Source: JAICMB01 sp035295125 (GTDB taxonomy: Bacteria; Acidobacteriota; Terriglobia; Bryobacterales; Bryobacteraceae). Taken from it: a DNA stretch of 64,000 nt. The notes beneath the pieces were generated by a model. That model saw only the letters and a list, made by a program, of their open reading frames with translations, ran no database searches and was not told where the DNA came from. A program made the translations under genes and the position numbers. Below, one piece after another: positions 35,201-41,560 of this stretch; the stretch's first letter is position 1; every line of letters starts with the position of its first letter. The DNA is taken from assembly GCA_035295125.1 (NCBI GenBank), contig DATGJP010000080.1, positions 62,001 to 126,000 of the forward strand, read 5' to 3'.

Positions 35201-35525
35201 TCGCTATGTGGTCGCAGGTTTTGGCGCCCTCGCAAATGGAGGCCGCAACACGTTTCCGCTGGGCCGTACCAACAACATTGATATGGCTCTGATGAAACGA
35301 ATCAGCGTCACAGAGCGCACCAGCGTCAGTTTCGGGGCACAATTTTTCAACCTGCTGAATCACTCCCAGTTCACAGGCAGTTATCTGTCGGATGTTTCGC
35401 CATATGCCACAAATGGGATCAGCCGCAGTTTCCTGGTTCCGAGTGAGGCGACGTTTGGTCAATACAATAATTTCTTTCCGAGTAACTCCCGCCAGGTGCA
35501 AATTGTTGCCCGGATTGTCTTTTAA
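32205..35525 (+). CDS. TonB-dependent receptor with carboxypeptidase-regulatory-like N-terminus
   Basis: 1106 residues from the ATG at 32205, preceded by GGAGGAG; an upstream in-frame ATG at 32175 has no such signal. Signal peptide about 1-22 (ending VVMGQA), then a carboxypeptidase-regulatory-like beta-sandwich (about 25-110: GSVKDPSGAAVVGVTITAVN), a plug-like region with RPENNSFNIDG and VSELNIQQNQFNPEFGGASGGVFNVVVKTGTNQ, and a large outer-membrane barrel ending in QVQIVARIVF. This 'Oar-like' type is greatly expanded in Acidobacteria and thought to import glycans or other large molecules, powered by TonB. No SusD-like partner is adjacent. Confidence 0.93.
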   Translation: MSTISRALFSALIFSSVVMGQATDSIIAGSVKDPSGAAVVGVTITAVNKQTNVKYTSVTNAAGDYRLNNVPVGLYDVSATAPGFATETVANVKTDLNHTITTNITLQVSAVTSTVQVIESAAAIDTSTAQVQTTFDSKQAVDLPVAGISKVVNGAGIYNLSLLGAGVSSQGGIGQGTGPSIAGQRPENNSFNIDGVSNNSGYNTGPEVYVSNEAVSELNIQQNQFNPEFGGASGGVFNVVVKTGTNQLHGSIYEYLQNRDLNAVDYSTVIGSGQRTNTRFDNNRLGATVGGPIKKNKLFYFGNFEYNPLGQSSNPGQPVDAPTAGGLQILNGMPGVSKTNLGVFEKYVPVAAATDPSNPVTVVNGVNIPIGLLTFASPNYNNAYHAIAAIDYNISDKDQLRGRYIYDKSVGIDFNASLPVFYEPSPATNNMVAVSEFHNFSPTLENELRLSYRRNNANISAGNFSFPGLDAFPNISLDDLGLQIGPDPNTPSGAISNTASLVDNLSKTWGKHSFKLGYSITDIILTGTFVQRARGDYDYSSLGEFLLDQQPSGSLFGTPSSGERSVGAANGVPFGFLQHAAYFNDDWKIRPNLTLNLGIRYEYVTVPVGSRAQQYSSIADVPGVISFAAPQSTKNDWSPRIGFAYSPGHDGKWSIRGGVARSFDNTYINLNQNSSPLYYQTTVDVNDANPVSNFLAHGGISGALPPQATTAQARAAIGSYTWDQHRPYALVGSIGVQRLIGKDYTIEARYMYTKGVHLWNQTRTNVVAQVTPTNYIPTYFTMPTAAQLAGDKLTLGALSAKLPPGTTVDEPWNALAVYGFQNALVGYNPWGNSRYNGLAIQMTKRYSKNFSFIFAYTWSHNFDDSTATNNSTILSPRRSQDFQDQRSEWASSALDRRHRLTLTPVYDFRPFQGGNWIMKNLVGNWNLSGTYTFESPEYVTIQDGIDANLNNDPTGDRAIINPAGAAKVGSDVTGLNSAGQAVDAGSDSIVAYVANNPNARYVVAGFGALANGGRNTFPLGRTNNIDMALMKRISVTERTSVSFGAQFFNLLNHSQFTGSYLSDVSPYATNGISRSFLVPSEATFGQYNNFFPSNSRQVQIVARIVF

Positions 35526-35581
35526 CTGATCGGTGCGCAGTGGTTCATTCTCGATAAGGTCCGAAAAGACGGTTTGTGAAG

Positions 35582-35611
35582 GGTGGAGCAGGCGGAATCG
35601 CCTGCTCCACC
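35582..35611 (+). terminator. Perfect 13-bp hairpin after the TonB receptor gene
   Basis: GGTGGAGCAGGCG (35582-35594), loop GAAT, CGCCTGCTCCACC (35599-35611), followed by TTTCC. It lies 57 bases after the receptor stop. Strong stem and position suggest a terminator, but the AGGCG...CGCCT core is shared with palindromes at 17164, 45493, 47684 and 53537, so it is also a member of a dispersed repeat family. Confidence 0.6.
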
Positions 35612-35680
35612 TTTCCACATCCTCCAAGTCTTCGAGCGATGCGAAGAGTCAGAGGCTGTGTCTCGTGGGTTGATTCCGGC

Positions 35681-36095
35681 TCACGCAGCTTGCCACTGCT
35701 CCTGCTTCAGATTCTCGCGCGGCTTCTTCAGTACCGGTGTCCGGCCTTCGCTCGCCATGACGCGCGATTCTCCAGCGCGGACTTCGTCGAAGGGCTGAAA
35801 GATGTTCAATCGCGTCGAAACCTTGTCCCAGGAGGTACGAAATGCCTCCGCCGTTTCTTTCCATGACAGTCGCCGCGGCACATGATGTACAAAAGGAAGA
35901 GAAGCCTCCCACAGGGGAATGAACTCAAGGCGCCGTTCGGCGAGGTGCTCGTAACCGGGCGCCGGCAAAGCGGCAGCGAGAGCAAACTGCGGCCGAACCC
36001 TTGCGCGCCCGCACGGTCAGTTCCATGCTTTTCTCGTCGGTACCGAAGCGGGCGTGCCGGTAGGCAAACCCCGGAAAGCGATGGCAGCGGTGTTC
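35681..36095 (-). pseudogene. ISL3-type transposase remnant (frameshifted, truncated)
   Basis: On the minus strand, a first fragment reads CHRFPGFAYRHARF followed by MELTVRARKGSAAVCSRC; after a frameshift a second fragment (35968 downwards) reads PGYEHLAERRLEFIPLW and RRLSWKETAEAFRTSWDKV. In order, these are the N-terminal segments of ISL3 transposases, where 'C.gC' comes before 'lpeRrfefvplWg' and 'RLSW.EvA..F.tSWdkV'. The zinc-finger part between the last two is missing and the DDE catalytic region is absent. It is a dead insertion-sequence fragment. Confidence 0.6.
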
Positions 36096-36115
36096 GCGGT
36101 GGGGATCGAACCCAC
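36089..36115 (-). other. tRNA 3'-end fragment (T-arm plus acceptor half)
   Basis: Read on the minus strand, GTGGG-TTCGATC-CCCAC (36115-36099) is a perfect T-arm and is followed by a 7-base acceptor half CGCGAAC and ACC (36089-36091). The matching 5' acceptor (GTTCGCG), D-arm and anticodon arm are not found upstream, so this is not a full tRNA. It touches the start of the ISL3 remnant, suggesting integration at or capture of a tRNA end. Confidence 0.45.
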
Positions 36116-36145
36116 AAGTCCGGCGCGCGGGGCAGGGGAGTGGTG
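36116..36145 (+). repeat. 30-bp GC-rich direct repeat, left copy
   Basis: AAGTCCGGCGCGCGGGGCAG and the following GGGAGTGGTG recur with about four mismatches at 36407-36436. The pair brackets a 73-codon open frame. On the minus strand each copy is the start of a short open frame (M-STSTTPLPRAPD and M-KELVATAPPPHAPD), so the repeats might also be diverged duplicates of a coding start. Confidence 0.5.
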
Positions 36146-36185
36146 CTCGTGGACATGAGGACTGCCCTCCGTATTCTTAAAAGCA

Positions 36186-36407
36186 ATGACAGGTACCACC
36201 CAAATCGTCTATACCGACCGCGCAGAACTGGCCCACTATATCGCCTGGCAAAGTTTGGGAAACGCGCAAGTGTCAACGTTCGCGTGGTTGCGCAAGGTAT
36301 TCTCCGACGAGCAACTGCGCGAGCGGCAGGCGATCTACGGCGTTCGTCAAAACGAGATTGCCGCGATGCAGCCGGTAAACATTCCGGTGATCCTGATGGA
36401 GGAGTAA
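36186..36407 (+). CDS. Possible 73-residue protein between direct repeats
   Basis: Open frame with gene-like codon use (GC-rich third positions) and no homology I can name. It has a helical middle (AELAHYIAWQSLGNAQVSTFAWLRKVFSDEQ in outline) and ends VILMEE. No clear Shine-Dalgarno; upstream lies the tRNA/IS remnant zone. It ends at the right copy of the direct repeat. It may be a remnant of a mobile element cargo gene. Confidence 0.35.
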   Translation: MTGTTQIVYTDRAELAHYIAWQSLGNAQVSTFAWLRKVFSDEQLRERQAIYGVRQNEIAAMQPVNIPVILMEE

Positions 36408-36436
36408 AATCCGGCGCGTGGGGCGGGGGAGCGGTG
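36407..36436 (+). repeat. 30-bp GC-rich direct repeat, right copy
   Basis: Copy of 36116-36145 with about four changes, starting at the stop codon of the 73-codon frame. The spacing between copies is 291 bases. Confidence 0.5.
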
Positions 36437-36612
36437 GCGACGAGTTCTTTCATACTGCCCATTACAATGCGCATCGAGCACTGTGGAAGATTCTGGTGCG
36501 AGCTCCGCCGCCAGCGCACGCGCGGTTTCTCGCGTCTTTCAGGTCTGCTCCTTACAGTTGAAAAGGGATAGCGTTTGAGCGTCGTCGTTGAGACACCCAC
36601 AATGCGCGAAAG

Positions 36613-36693
36613 GCCCGTGAATACGGGCTTCGAAGCGTGGCGACAACAAAGCGCCACGCTCATGTACTGCTCAAATGAGTTGTTATGGGCAGT
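36613..36693. repeat. Three stem-loops in a row
   Basis: GCCCGT-GAAT-ACGGGC (36613-36628), AGCGTGGCG with CGCCACGCT (36634-36660, loop 9 bases) and ACTGCTCA with TGGGCAGT (36666-36693, one G-T pair). They lie just downstream of the minus-strand gene at 36741-36989 and could stop its transcription or be a small structured RNA. The motif TACTGCTCAAA recurs at 37217 and 41026. Confidence 0.45.
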
Positions 36694-36740
36694 ATAGCCG
36701 TTTGGTTGGCGGCGTCAAGAGACTCCGACGTGAAGCACAA

Positions 36741-36989
36741 CTATTTGAGAATTTTGTAGTCCTTGTAACCCAAACTCTGTACTGCTGCTTTTAAAGTGGG
36801 ATGGTCAGCCCTGGATGAACCGCCGCGGCGGTCAACGAGAGTGCTAACCTCCCATCGATCACGACCGGACGGACCGAGTCTTAAAATCCTGACGATTTGT
36901 TCCGGCTGCCCCGCAACAGGGACCGTACTGTACTGACCGGGTCGCCCGTCTAGATCAGAAATAGTTAGCCTGAGCAAGAGTTCTTGCAT
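36741..36989 (-). CDS. Small hypothetical protein
   Basis: 82 residues, begins MQELLLRLTISDLDG with AGAAG directly before the ATG. The sequence has mixed beta and helix character (STVPVAGQPEQIVRILRL, WEVSTLVDRR) and ends KDYKILK. No known family. It stands alone in a low-GC, gene-poor zone next to an IS remnant, which suggests recent arrival or decay. Hairpins follow it. It could be genuine, but evidence is limited to length, composition and a weak ribosome site. Confidence 0.4.
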   Translation of the reverse strand: MQELLLRLTISDLDGRPGQYSTVPVAGQPEQIVRILRLGPSGRDRWEVSTLVDRRGGSSRADHPTLKAAVQSLGYKDYKILK

Positions 36990-37600
36990 TCTTCTATTCT
37001 AAACACCTGTCACCCTTTTGTTTAAAACACAGAGGGCAGACATTGTTGGACCCCGACCACTGATTCACCGAGCGAACCATCGAGGCCCCATGAGTTCTTC
37101 TTGAGCAAAGAACACGGCGGAGAACACAAAGAATCGTTGACGTCAGTCAAAAGTGCGGTCTCGGGCCGCGCTGGCGCGATGCACCTCGGAAGCACCTTGT
37201 CACAGCAGTCTTGATCTACTGCTCAAAAGAGTTCTTTTGAGCAGAAAGTGTGTAGCTGAGACTAGACAGCGGTTCAACCGAACGATTTCGCTTATAACAG
37301 ACCCGCGTTTCAGCAGCAGTGTTCTCTTACCCATCGGCAATGCGTGTTGTTGCGGCGAAGGAATCCAGAGGCGTTACCGTTGGGTGGTATTTCACGTCGG
37401 TGATTACGCCGCGCGGGTTTATCGATGAACACCGTGTAATTTCTTGCAGCTCGTCAAATTTTGCATCGTAAGGTATATTACGCGAGAGTTGTTTACCAGA
37501 ATTGCGTACAGAAAACTCTTGACGATAAGAGGGCTAAAACGCTAATCTGGCGTTCGCAAAGGTATGCGAGCTCGCCCATTTATAACTTACATGGAGGCTT
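36990..37600. other. About 610 bases without a recognisable gene
   Basis: GC is lower than in neighbours. The only clear structure is a 12-bp perfect palindrome CTGCTCAAAAGA-GT-TCTTTTGAGCAG at 37219-37244. Short open frames (for example 37153-37428) have poor codon use. A GGAGG Shine-Dalgarno at the right end serves the next gene; a weak TTGACG at 37519 with TAATCT at 37543 may be its promoter. Confidence 0.6.
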
Positions 37601-38559
37601 ATGAGATTCGTGCATCGTTACGCTGAATTCGTTGCGATAATAATGCTTACAGCGGTACTACCATCAACCCAGTCGCTCTACGCACAGGTGCCCAAAACGA
37701 TCATGGCCCGCTCACTGACGCACGACGGTGACATCGATAGCTTGTCAAGGCGGCCAGAATCCGCGCAATGGGATAATCATCTGCTTGTCGGTTTCGAAAA
37801 GAACCACTCGAACGGACCGATCCTTTATACGATCGACGAGAATGGCACGCGTAACGAGATGCTGTTTACATTCGACGATGCTGCCCGTATCGATATTTAT
37901 GGAATTGCGATGTCGGCAGCGGGCGAGGTCGCTGTTACGGGCGGCGCATTGACCGGGGATTCTCGGGGCACCACATTCATCGCGCGTATCGCAGCGGACC
38001 GTAAATCTCAGGTGGTCACACGCATCTGGCCGTATTGCGCCCTGCGCATTACGTTCGCTCCGGACGGGACACTCTGGACGATCGGTCACCTTAAAGATAA
38101 CGAGAACACGCGTGTGCTCGCGCGCCATGTGCTGCGGCAGTTTGATCCATCTGGAAAGATGCTCAAATCCGTTAACGTGCCTGCACTGGGCTGGCAAACC
38201 GCAGAATTGACCTCCTTGCATGCTTCACGAGACCGCATCGGGTGGTTTAATCTTGAGGGCGAGTACATAGAGTTTGGTTTCGATGGCTCGGAAATTGTCC
38301 GAGTTCCTACCCCGCCAGGGTCAAGCAGAAACGATATAACTGGCGTCGCCCTTAGTCAGGACAACGATGTTGTAGTGAGCCGATTCGGAGCTGGAAGAGC
38401 GGAGTTCGATTATCTTGATCGCAGACAGGTAGTTGGAGGCCGTTCGCCTTGCCGAAGGATTACCGGCCCACGTGGTCGAGTGCTATTGGATTTGACGGCC
38501 AGATGTTAATCACAAGCGACGGAGACACCAAGCTCCGGCGATTCATGACGACACGCTGA
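37601..38559 (+). pseudogene. Secreted beta-propeller protein gene with a frameshift near its 3' end
   Basis: Good start: GGAGG eight bases before the ATG, signal peptide about 1-29 (ending SLYAQ). The first about 275 codons encode a propeller-like protein (ITFAPDGTLWTIGH, ITGVALSQDNDVVVSRFG). After about 38427 the frame turns into an improbable tail that stops at 38509. Shifting by one base restores a fitting end: SWRPFALPKDYRPTWSSAIG, then FDGQMLITSDGDTKLRR, stop at 38557-38559. A single base appears lost near 38427-38433. Either a recent mutation or a sequencing error. Role unknown; a ligand-binding or structural periplasmic protein is likely. Confidence 0.7.
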
Positions 38560-38687
38560 CTATAGAGTAGTTCCAAGAGCCCCGGGCGTCACCAAGCGGT
38601 GGCTCCCAGAACGACGGTGCTGTAGCTGTTCGCATCGATCGTGGCAGGTGAGGATGAACCAGTGAAGCCAAGACCAAAACTGCAATT

Positions 38688-39986
38688 GTGATGCTCGGCG
38701 CTGCTCTGACGACCACCACGGTCGGTGTTATGACATATGGGAATGGACCGTCAAAAATCAGCAAGTCTTCCTTTGTATCGATAGACGGGCTTCATCTCCC
38801 CTCCGTTTTTGCAGGGTCACTCCCAGATCCCCGCTACGATGTCCACCGGGCAGCGAAACCACCCGTGGCTGTCGGTCGTTGTCAACCGCGGGGTAGATCG
38901 GCCAGTTGGATTGACAGAATTACCGGCATCCTGCAGCCGCGCGTGCACGCACAAGGCGGAAGTTGCACCGCAACAGCTTGTTCAGGATCGTATGCCGTCA
39001 ATAGCACCCCTTCGTGTACTGGCACTGGTTGCGGTAGCTATCAGTATGCGTACAGCGATTACATAATAGGCGATCCGGATTACGGAATCCGTCAAGACGG
39101 CAGCACTGCATGCACTGGGCCGTCATGTAATCCAACCTGTAATATAGTCGCGTGCTACAGCGGTCCGGCTCAATGCCTGTTCGATACAGACTGTCCGTCA
39201 GGCCAGAAATGCCAAGCAGGTCAGTGTACGCCAACCAGTTGCCCAACGACACCAGACAATTGTACGGAGTTAGGTTTGGTTAACCCCGATCCGTGCGCAT
39301 ATCCGAACAACAGTGGCTGCCCTTCCGGTCAAAGCTTAGGCAATTCCGGATGCTGCGGTGTCACTTGCACTGGTGTTCCACCGGATTGTCCAAATAGTGG
39401 TGCGTATTGTGACAGCTCGGGCAATTGGCAATGCGGTCCTGGCTCGCCGATCATTGTCGACGTCACGGGTCAAGGCTTCGAGCTTACAGACGCAGCCCAC
39501 GGGGTCCATTTTGACTTTTACGGGACGGGCCGGAAGATTCAAGTTGCATGGACGGCGATCGGCTCGGACAATGCATGGCTGGTACTCGATCGCAATGGAA
39601 ACGGGCGTATAGATAGCGCAAAGGAAATGTTTGGTAACATCACCGCACAGCCAGCTTCCCCCAATCCTAACGGTTTCCTTGCCCTGGCAGAGTTCGATAA
39701 ACCAGCAAACGGCGGCAACAACGACGGCGTTATTGATAGCAAAGATACAGTGTTCAGCAAGCTACGACTTTGGCAGGACAAGAACCATAATGCCATCTCG
39801 GAGCCAAACGAACTCTTCCCATTGTCAACATTAGGTGTGGACTCGATTGACCTTCATTACCAGGAATCCAAGTTCACAGATCTCTATGGCAACCAATTTC
39901 GGTTCCGCGCCAAAGTAGAGGACGCGGCTCACGCGCATGTTGGCCGCTGGGCATACGATGTCTTCCTCGTGACCACGGGCCGTTGA
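38688..39986 (+). CDS. Secreted Cys-rich protein with EF-hand-like calcium sites
   Basis: 432 residues as read. Residues about 90-260 hold roughly 22 Cys in short loops (CPSGQKCQAGQC, CGVTCTGVPPDC), which suggests many disulfides. Residues about 260-420 contain the EF-hand loop DRNGNGRIDSAKE and a second, looser one (WQDKNHNAISEPNE), as in secreted calcium-binding repeat proteins. The visible N-terminus (GTG 38688 or ATG 38691) has no Shine-Dalgarno and no basic residues before its hydrophobic stretch. A GTG at 38662, eight bases after AGGTGAGG, would give a proper signal peptide (MKPRPKTAIVMLGAAL) if one A is missing from the run at 38676-38679. DsbA-like gene follows after 9 bases. Confidence 0.7.
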   Translation: MMLGAALTTTTVGVMTYGNGPSKISKSSFVSIDGLHLPSVFAGSLPDPRYDVHRAAKPPVAVGRCQPRGRSASWIDRITGILQPRVHAQGGSCTATACSGSYAVNSTPSCTGTGCGSYQYAYSDYIIGDPDYGIRQDGSTACTGPSCNPTCNIVACYSGPAQCLFDTDCPSGQKCQAGQCTPTSCPTTPDNCTELGLVNPDPCAYPNNSGCPSGQSLGNSGCCGVTCTGVPPDCPNSGAYCDSSGNWQCGPGSPIIVDVTGQGFELTDAAHGVHFDFYGTGRKIQVAWTAIGSDNAWLVLDRNGNGRIDSAKEMFGNITAQPASPNPNGFLALAEFDKPANGGNNDGVIDSKDTVFSKLRLWQDKNHNAISEPNELFPLSTLGVDSIDLHYQESKFTDLYGNQFRFRAKVEDAAHAHVGRWAYDVFLVTTGR

Positions 39987-39995
39987 GACCATTCT

Positions 39996-40925
39996 ATGGC
40001 CCTCTCCTTCGGCGTCCGCGCGTGCAGCATGATTGCAAACCTCGGCCTTTTGCTCCCCGTCCCCTCCGTAGCGGCCGATTCCGCTTGTCAGGCGATCTCC
40101 GCACAACAAGTCGCCAAACTGATAACGTACGTGCAAAAGAAATTCAAGGTATCAACAACCACGGCGATCGAACTCACAAGCTCAACAAGCATCGGGTCCT
40201 CGTGTTTCCGAAAACTCGAGTTTAGGTCCAAAGATTCGAAGGACACTTTCCGCCTCACGTTGTTCGCCTCACCGGACCTCAGATATTTAGCACGCGATCT
40301 GCTGGACACGAGCATCGACCCCATCGAGGAGGAAAAACAGAAACTGCGGGAACTCATGGCTGGACTTGCAAGTGACGTTTCTCCATCGATCGGCTCGAAA
40401 ATCGCTCCCGTGACGCTCACCGTCTTCTCCGATTTTCAATGTCCGTACTGTGCACATTTGGCCAAGACGCTCAGGTCTGAGGTACTACCGGAGGAAAAAA
40501 TGAAAGTGCGGCTAGTGTTTCGACATTATCCGCTGCCGTTTCATCCATGGGCACGTGCGGCAGCAGAGGTAAGTGGGTGTGTTGCGGATCAAAGTACGGA
40601 GACTTTCTGGACGCTGCATGACTTTATTTTTGAGCACCAGAGTGAGTTCACCCCGAGCAATGTTCGGGAAAAACTGACTAGAGAAGCCACCAAATCCCGT
40701 GCCGTCGATGAACAACGGCTTTCCCGCTGTTTGATGGGAAAAGCAATATCGGAGCGGATTGATCGCGACATCGAGTTTGGAACGCATGCCGGCGTGCAAG
40801 GCACCCCCACGCTCTTCGTTAATGGCTTTCGGGTCGGTGCTGTGTCCGATCCCGTGCAAATCCGTACCTTGATCCGAGAGCAAAGCGAACGACGCGACAG
40901 CGGATCACTCGCACACATTCAATGA
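39996..40925 (+). CDS. DsbA/thioredoxin-fold protein, periplasmic
   Basis: 309 residues with a hydrophobic N-terminal export signal (about 1-28). An N-terminal domain of about 100 residues without known match comes first, then a DsbA-like (thioredoxin_4) domain with the redox motif FQCPYC at about residues 149-154 and the cis-Pro loop GVQGTPTLFVNG. Helices with KLTREA and CLMG lie between, as in DsbA and the DSBA-like proteins of Acidobacteria. It probably forms disulfides in exported proteins. Being 9 bases downstream of the Cys-rich gene, it is likely dedicated to that protein. Confidence 0.85.
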   Translation: MALSFGVRACSMIANLGLLLPVPSVAADSACQAISAQQVAKLITYVQKKFKVSTTTAIELTSSTSIGSSCFRKLEFRSKDSKDTFRLTLFASPDLRYLARDLLDTSIDPIEEEKQKLRELMAGLASDVSPSIGSKIAPVTLTVFSDFQCPYCAHLAKTLRSEVLPEEKMKVRLVFRHYPLPFHPWARAAAEVSGCVADQSTETFWTLHDFIFEHQSEFTPSNVREKLTREATKSRAVDEQRLSRCLMGKAISERIDRDIEFGTHAGVQGTPTLFVNGFRVGAVSDPVQIRTLIREQSERRDSGSLAHIQ

Positions 40926-41560
40926 CTCTTCATTCGTCTGCTCTCTCCAAAGGGTTGCTTCGGCATCGCTGGCCTGGATGTGCGCTGGTCGTGTGATGAT
41001 TTGAGCCCAAACGCTGCAACAGTACTGCTCAAAATAACCGTACGCGTCAGAGCCGCGATGGGTAGTGCGTGTTTGGCCGATACTTCGTGCGGTAGTCGAG
41101 CGGGAATTCTCAGCCGTAATGAGCAGTAGGAAACACATCATTGTGCCGCGCTTTGGCGAGCATGATCGCCTCGCCGTTGCCGAAACCGACATATGGCACA
41201 TTCACCTCTTCGCGCGGCCAAGTGTGGCGCTCGCGGCTCGTACGAAGGATTCGTTTCCAATGGTTATCCTCCTCACGTTTCTTGAAAGGGATATGCAAGG
41301 AGCACGTGCGGGCCGGAAGGACGAACGGTGTTGTGCTCATCGGTTATGAGCGTTCGCACGGACAGCAAGGGCGTAGCGCTTTACCGGCGAGGAATCGCCA
41401 CCGTCCATTGCACTGGACTTATGGTTGAGGCCCGCGCTGCTCGGACTGGCGCACGGCGTCGGCCGTGCCGCGCCGAACCACCGCAAATTCCTGCTGGATG
41501 GATCAGTGGTCCATGACGACAGGCTGATGTCTGCTCCCCTTCCACATTCCTCGTGAGCTA
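40926..41560. other. About 635 bases without a recognisable gene
   Basis: No Shine-Dalgarno-backed frame and no family match in either strand. A minus-strand frame at 41110-41340 (76 codons) has some gene-like composition but no start signal. TACTGCTCAAA near 41026 and GAGCAGTA near 41121 repeat a motif from the decayed zone at 36.6-37.2 kb, so this may also be remnant DNA. Confidence 0.5.

Noticed and set aside
36060..36160. Complete tRNA gene on the minus strand
   Set aside because: Only T-arm and acceptor 3' half can be found; D-arm, anticodon arm and 5' acceptor are missing.
41110..41340. 76-codon minus-strand frame
   Set aside because: Composition is partly gene-like but there is no start signal or family match; region described as without a gene.
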